NCBI RefSeq assembly: GCF_005884405.1
Contig: NZ_VCAO01000003.1
Location: forward strand, 124,001-188,000
Length of the DNA: 64,000 bases
From: Qipengyuania marisflavi
Lineage (GTDB): Bacteria; Pseudomonadota; Alphaproteobacteria; Sphingomonadales; Sphingomonadaceae
Direction of reading: 5' to 3'
A program made the translations under genes and the position numbers. Below are positions 62,357-64,000 of the stretch, piece after piece. Every line of letters starts with the position of its first letter. Positions within the stretch are counted from its first letter, which is position 1. The notes beneath the pieces were generated by a model. The model was not told the origin of the DNA. It saw only the letters and a program-made list of their open reading frames with translations, and did no database searches.

Positions 62357-64000
62357 GCTGCGTTCCGCTCATGACGGCGAGCATGGACCAGCAACACGGC
62401 CAGCGCAGCAGGGGTGATGCCGGGGATGCGTCCCGCCGCAGCAAGCGTATCTGGACGGGTGCGCTCCAGCCGTTCAATCATTTCATTCGATAGACCGGGG
62501 ACTGCGGCATAGGAGAGTTCCGCCGGTAGCTTCACCAGCTCACTGGCGCGCAGATCGCGCAATTCTGCTTCCTGACGCTGTAAATACGGCGCGTAGACCA
62601 AGTCCTCCGCCATCTCACGGCCAAGATCATCCCCCGCATCGAGACCGTCGGGCATGGTATCGGAAAGGTCTTCGAGGGAGACGTGACCGCCCTGCAGCCA
62701 ATTGCCGACCGAACATCTTCCGCGATCCTGCCGCACCGTATGGCCGCGCGCTGCCATATCAGCGCTGGCGATCTCCTGCCCAAACCAGGTGGCCCAGTCA
62801 GCTCGCTTGTCCTCGCGCGCGTTGAACCAATCGCTGCGCTCCGGCCCAACCAACCCGGCGGCCATGCCAAGAGGCGTAAGACGCGTATCAGCATTCGCCG
62901 CACGCAGGCGCAGACGATATTCGGCACGCGCGGTCAGCATGCGGTAAGGCTCGGATACGCCCTGAATCGTCAAATCATCGACCATCACAGCAAGATAGGA
63001 ATTCGCGCGATCAAGCGGGGGTGCTGCCCGGTTCAGCACAGTGCACGCGGCCTGCATTCCCGCAACAAGCCCCTGTGCTGCGGCTTCCTCGTATCCAGTG
63101 GTGCCATTAATTTGCCCGGCACAATAGAGCCCGGTGATATCGCGCATTTCGAGCGTCGAGCGCAGTGAGCGCGGGTCGATATGGTCATACTCCACGGCAT
63201 AGCCCGGCACCGCCATTGTGACGTCCTCAAGGCCCTCCATACTCCTGAGCATGACGAGTTGGACATCGACCGGCAGAGAGGTGCTGATCCCATTGGGATA
63301 GACCATCGGAGTGGCTATGCCCTCAGGCTCGAGAAACACCTGATGGCCTTCGCGGTCGGCAAAGCGGTGGATCTTGTCCTCGATAGAGGGGCAATAGCGC
63401 GGCCCGGCAGCATCGATAGCGCCGGAGAACAGCGGTGAACGCTCAAGGTTTTCGCGAATAATATCGTGGCTGCGCGGATTGGTACGCGTCAGCGCACAGA
63501 ATACTTGCGGGTTTGGACGGTGCTTGATCAGTGAGGACATCGTCCACTGCTCGCCGTCGGATGGCTGCTCTTCCAGTCTGGCCCAATCGATGCTTCGGCC
63601 GTCAAGCCGTGGCGGAGTGCCCGTTTTCAGGCGCGCCATTGGCAAGCTTGCCTCGCGCAACTGCGCCGCAAGCACATGGGCCGAATCTTCGCCGATGCGG
63701 CCACCCGTCAGTCGCTCGTCACCACGGAACATAACTCCGCCCAGGAAAGTCCCGGTGCACAGGATCACCGCGCGCGCACCCAAGGCCGTGCCGTCGGCGA
63801 GTTTCAGTCCGGTGACGCGAGCTTGCTCCAGCATCAATTCCGCAACTTCACCTTCTATCAATGTCAGCCCTGACTGAGCTGCAACGATCCGCTGAACCTC
63901 AGCTTTGAACAATGTGCGATCGGCCTGCACGCGCGGACCCCATACTGCACTGCCCTTTGAGCGGTTGAGGATCCGGTAATGGATTGCCGCGGCATCTGCT
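62353..64000 (-). CDS. mnmG: tRNA U34 5-carboxymethylaminomethyl modification enzyme MnmG, partial
   Basis: The C-terminal 549 residues; the N-terminal FAD dinucleotide motif lies beyond the right edge. Visible landmarks are the [15 protein letters not shown] segment, [14 protein letters not shown], the tRNA/FAD region [27 protein letters not shown] and [16 protein letters not shown]. MnmG with MnmE modifies wobble uridine in tRNA. It overlaps rsmG by four bases. Confidence 0.96.
   Translation of the reverse strand, partial: ADAAAIHYRILNRSKGSAVWGPRVQADRTLFKAEVQRIVAAQSGLTLIEGEVAELMLEQARVTGLKLADGTALGARAVILCTGTFLGGVMFRGDERLTGGRIGEDSAHVLAAQLREASLPMARLKTGTPPRLDGRSIDWARLEEQPSDGEQWTMSSLIKHRPNPQVFCALTRTNPRSHDIIRENLERSPLFSGAIDAAGPRYCPSIEDKIHRFADREGHQVFLEPEGIATPMVYPNGISTSLPVDVQLVMLRSMEGLEDVTMAVPGYAVEYDHIDPRSLRSTLEMRDITGLYCAGQINGTTGYEEAAAQGLVAGMQAACTVLNRAAPPLDRANSYLAVMVDDLTIQGVSEPYRMLTARAEYRLRLRAANADTRLTPLGMAAGLVGPERSDWFNAREDKRADWATWFGQEIASADMAARGHTVRQDRGRCSVGNWLQGGHVSLEDLSDTMPDGLDAGDDLGREMAEDLVYAPYLQRQEAELRDLRASELVKLPAELSYAAVPGLSNEMIERLERTRPDTLAAAGRIPGITPAALAVLLVHARRHERNAA

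Overview
The window is a GC-rich piece of an alphaproteobacterial chromosome. Gene content and protein style point to the Sphingomonadales, most likely the Erythrobacteraceae: a TrcR (DUF1013) cell-cycle regulator, a bactofilin next to an M23 peptidase, an SUV3-like helicase / S4 protein / FdxA / CarD block, and an mnmG-rsmG-parA-parB block with two parS sites. This placement is inferred from reading the translations; no database search was run. The mnmG-rsmG-parAB end probably lies in the origin-proximal part of the chromosome. I found no rRNA, tRNA, CRISPR array, insertion sequence or prophage. No stretch over 300 bases lacks a gene; the longest gaps are about 238 b before carD and 226 b before the first M23 gene.

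Layout. Bases 1-4017 hold the 3' end of a GDP-L-fucose synthase gene, a small membrane-anchored protein, a serine-hydrolase lipoprotein, and the overlapping genes pdxH, a cation diffusion facilitator and a PhzF-like isomerase. Bases 4101-11034 hold a DnaJ-like chaperone, a YihY/BrkB membrane protein and fabI, then nucleotide-sugar genes (UDP-glucuronate 4-epimerase, wecC, wecB). Bases 11122-16506 are a minus-strand housekeeping run: nadD, rsfS, rlmH, an EnvC-like factor, ctpA, dsbB, coq7. Bases 16733-23308 hold M23 peptidase plus bactofilin, an acyl-CoA ligase, trcR, a methyltransferase, a quinone oxidoreductase and a DUF1192 protein. Bases 23435-31040 hold clpA, a NatAB-type ABC exporter, and the DNA-repair pair of ligase-associated exonuclease and ATP-dependent ligase. 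Bases 31113-35449 hold hemB, two GNAT acetyltransferases and a gamma-carbonic anhydrase in overlapping order, plus a second large M23 protein. Bases 35577-48413 hold the helicase/S4/FdxA/CarD block, two small lipoproteins, Sua5, an acyl-CoA dehydrogenase, a PQQ-type sugar dehydrogenase, a free-Met-R-sulfoxide reductase and several envelope proteins.

The standout is the minus-strand operon at 48414-59816, six genes joined by overlaps or tiny gaps. In transcription order it encodes a CHASE2 sensor with a kinase-like C-terminus lacking the phosphoacceptor histidine, a single-domain response regulator, an 853-aa membrane protein with two CapC/PgsC-like repeats and a long soluble tail, a 257-aa anchored orphan, a 295-aa protein resembling zinc-dependent poly-gamma-glutamate/N-formylglutamate hydrolases, and a 1391-aa protein with a PgsB/CapB-type Mur-ligase-like core between long helical regions. 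It reads as a divergent poly-amino-acid (poly-gamma-glutamate-like) synthesis machine with built-in sensing and trimming and no recognisable CapA. I know of no description of this arrangement.

The right end (59971-64000) is parB, parA, rsmG and the C-terminal part of mnmG, all minus strand and overlapping, with two parS sites inside the rsmG coding sequence.
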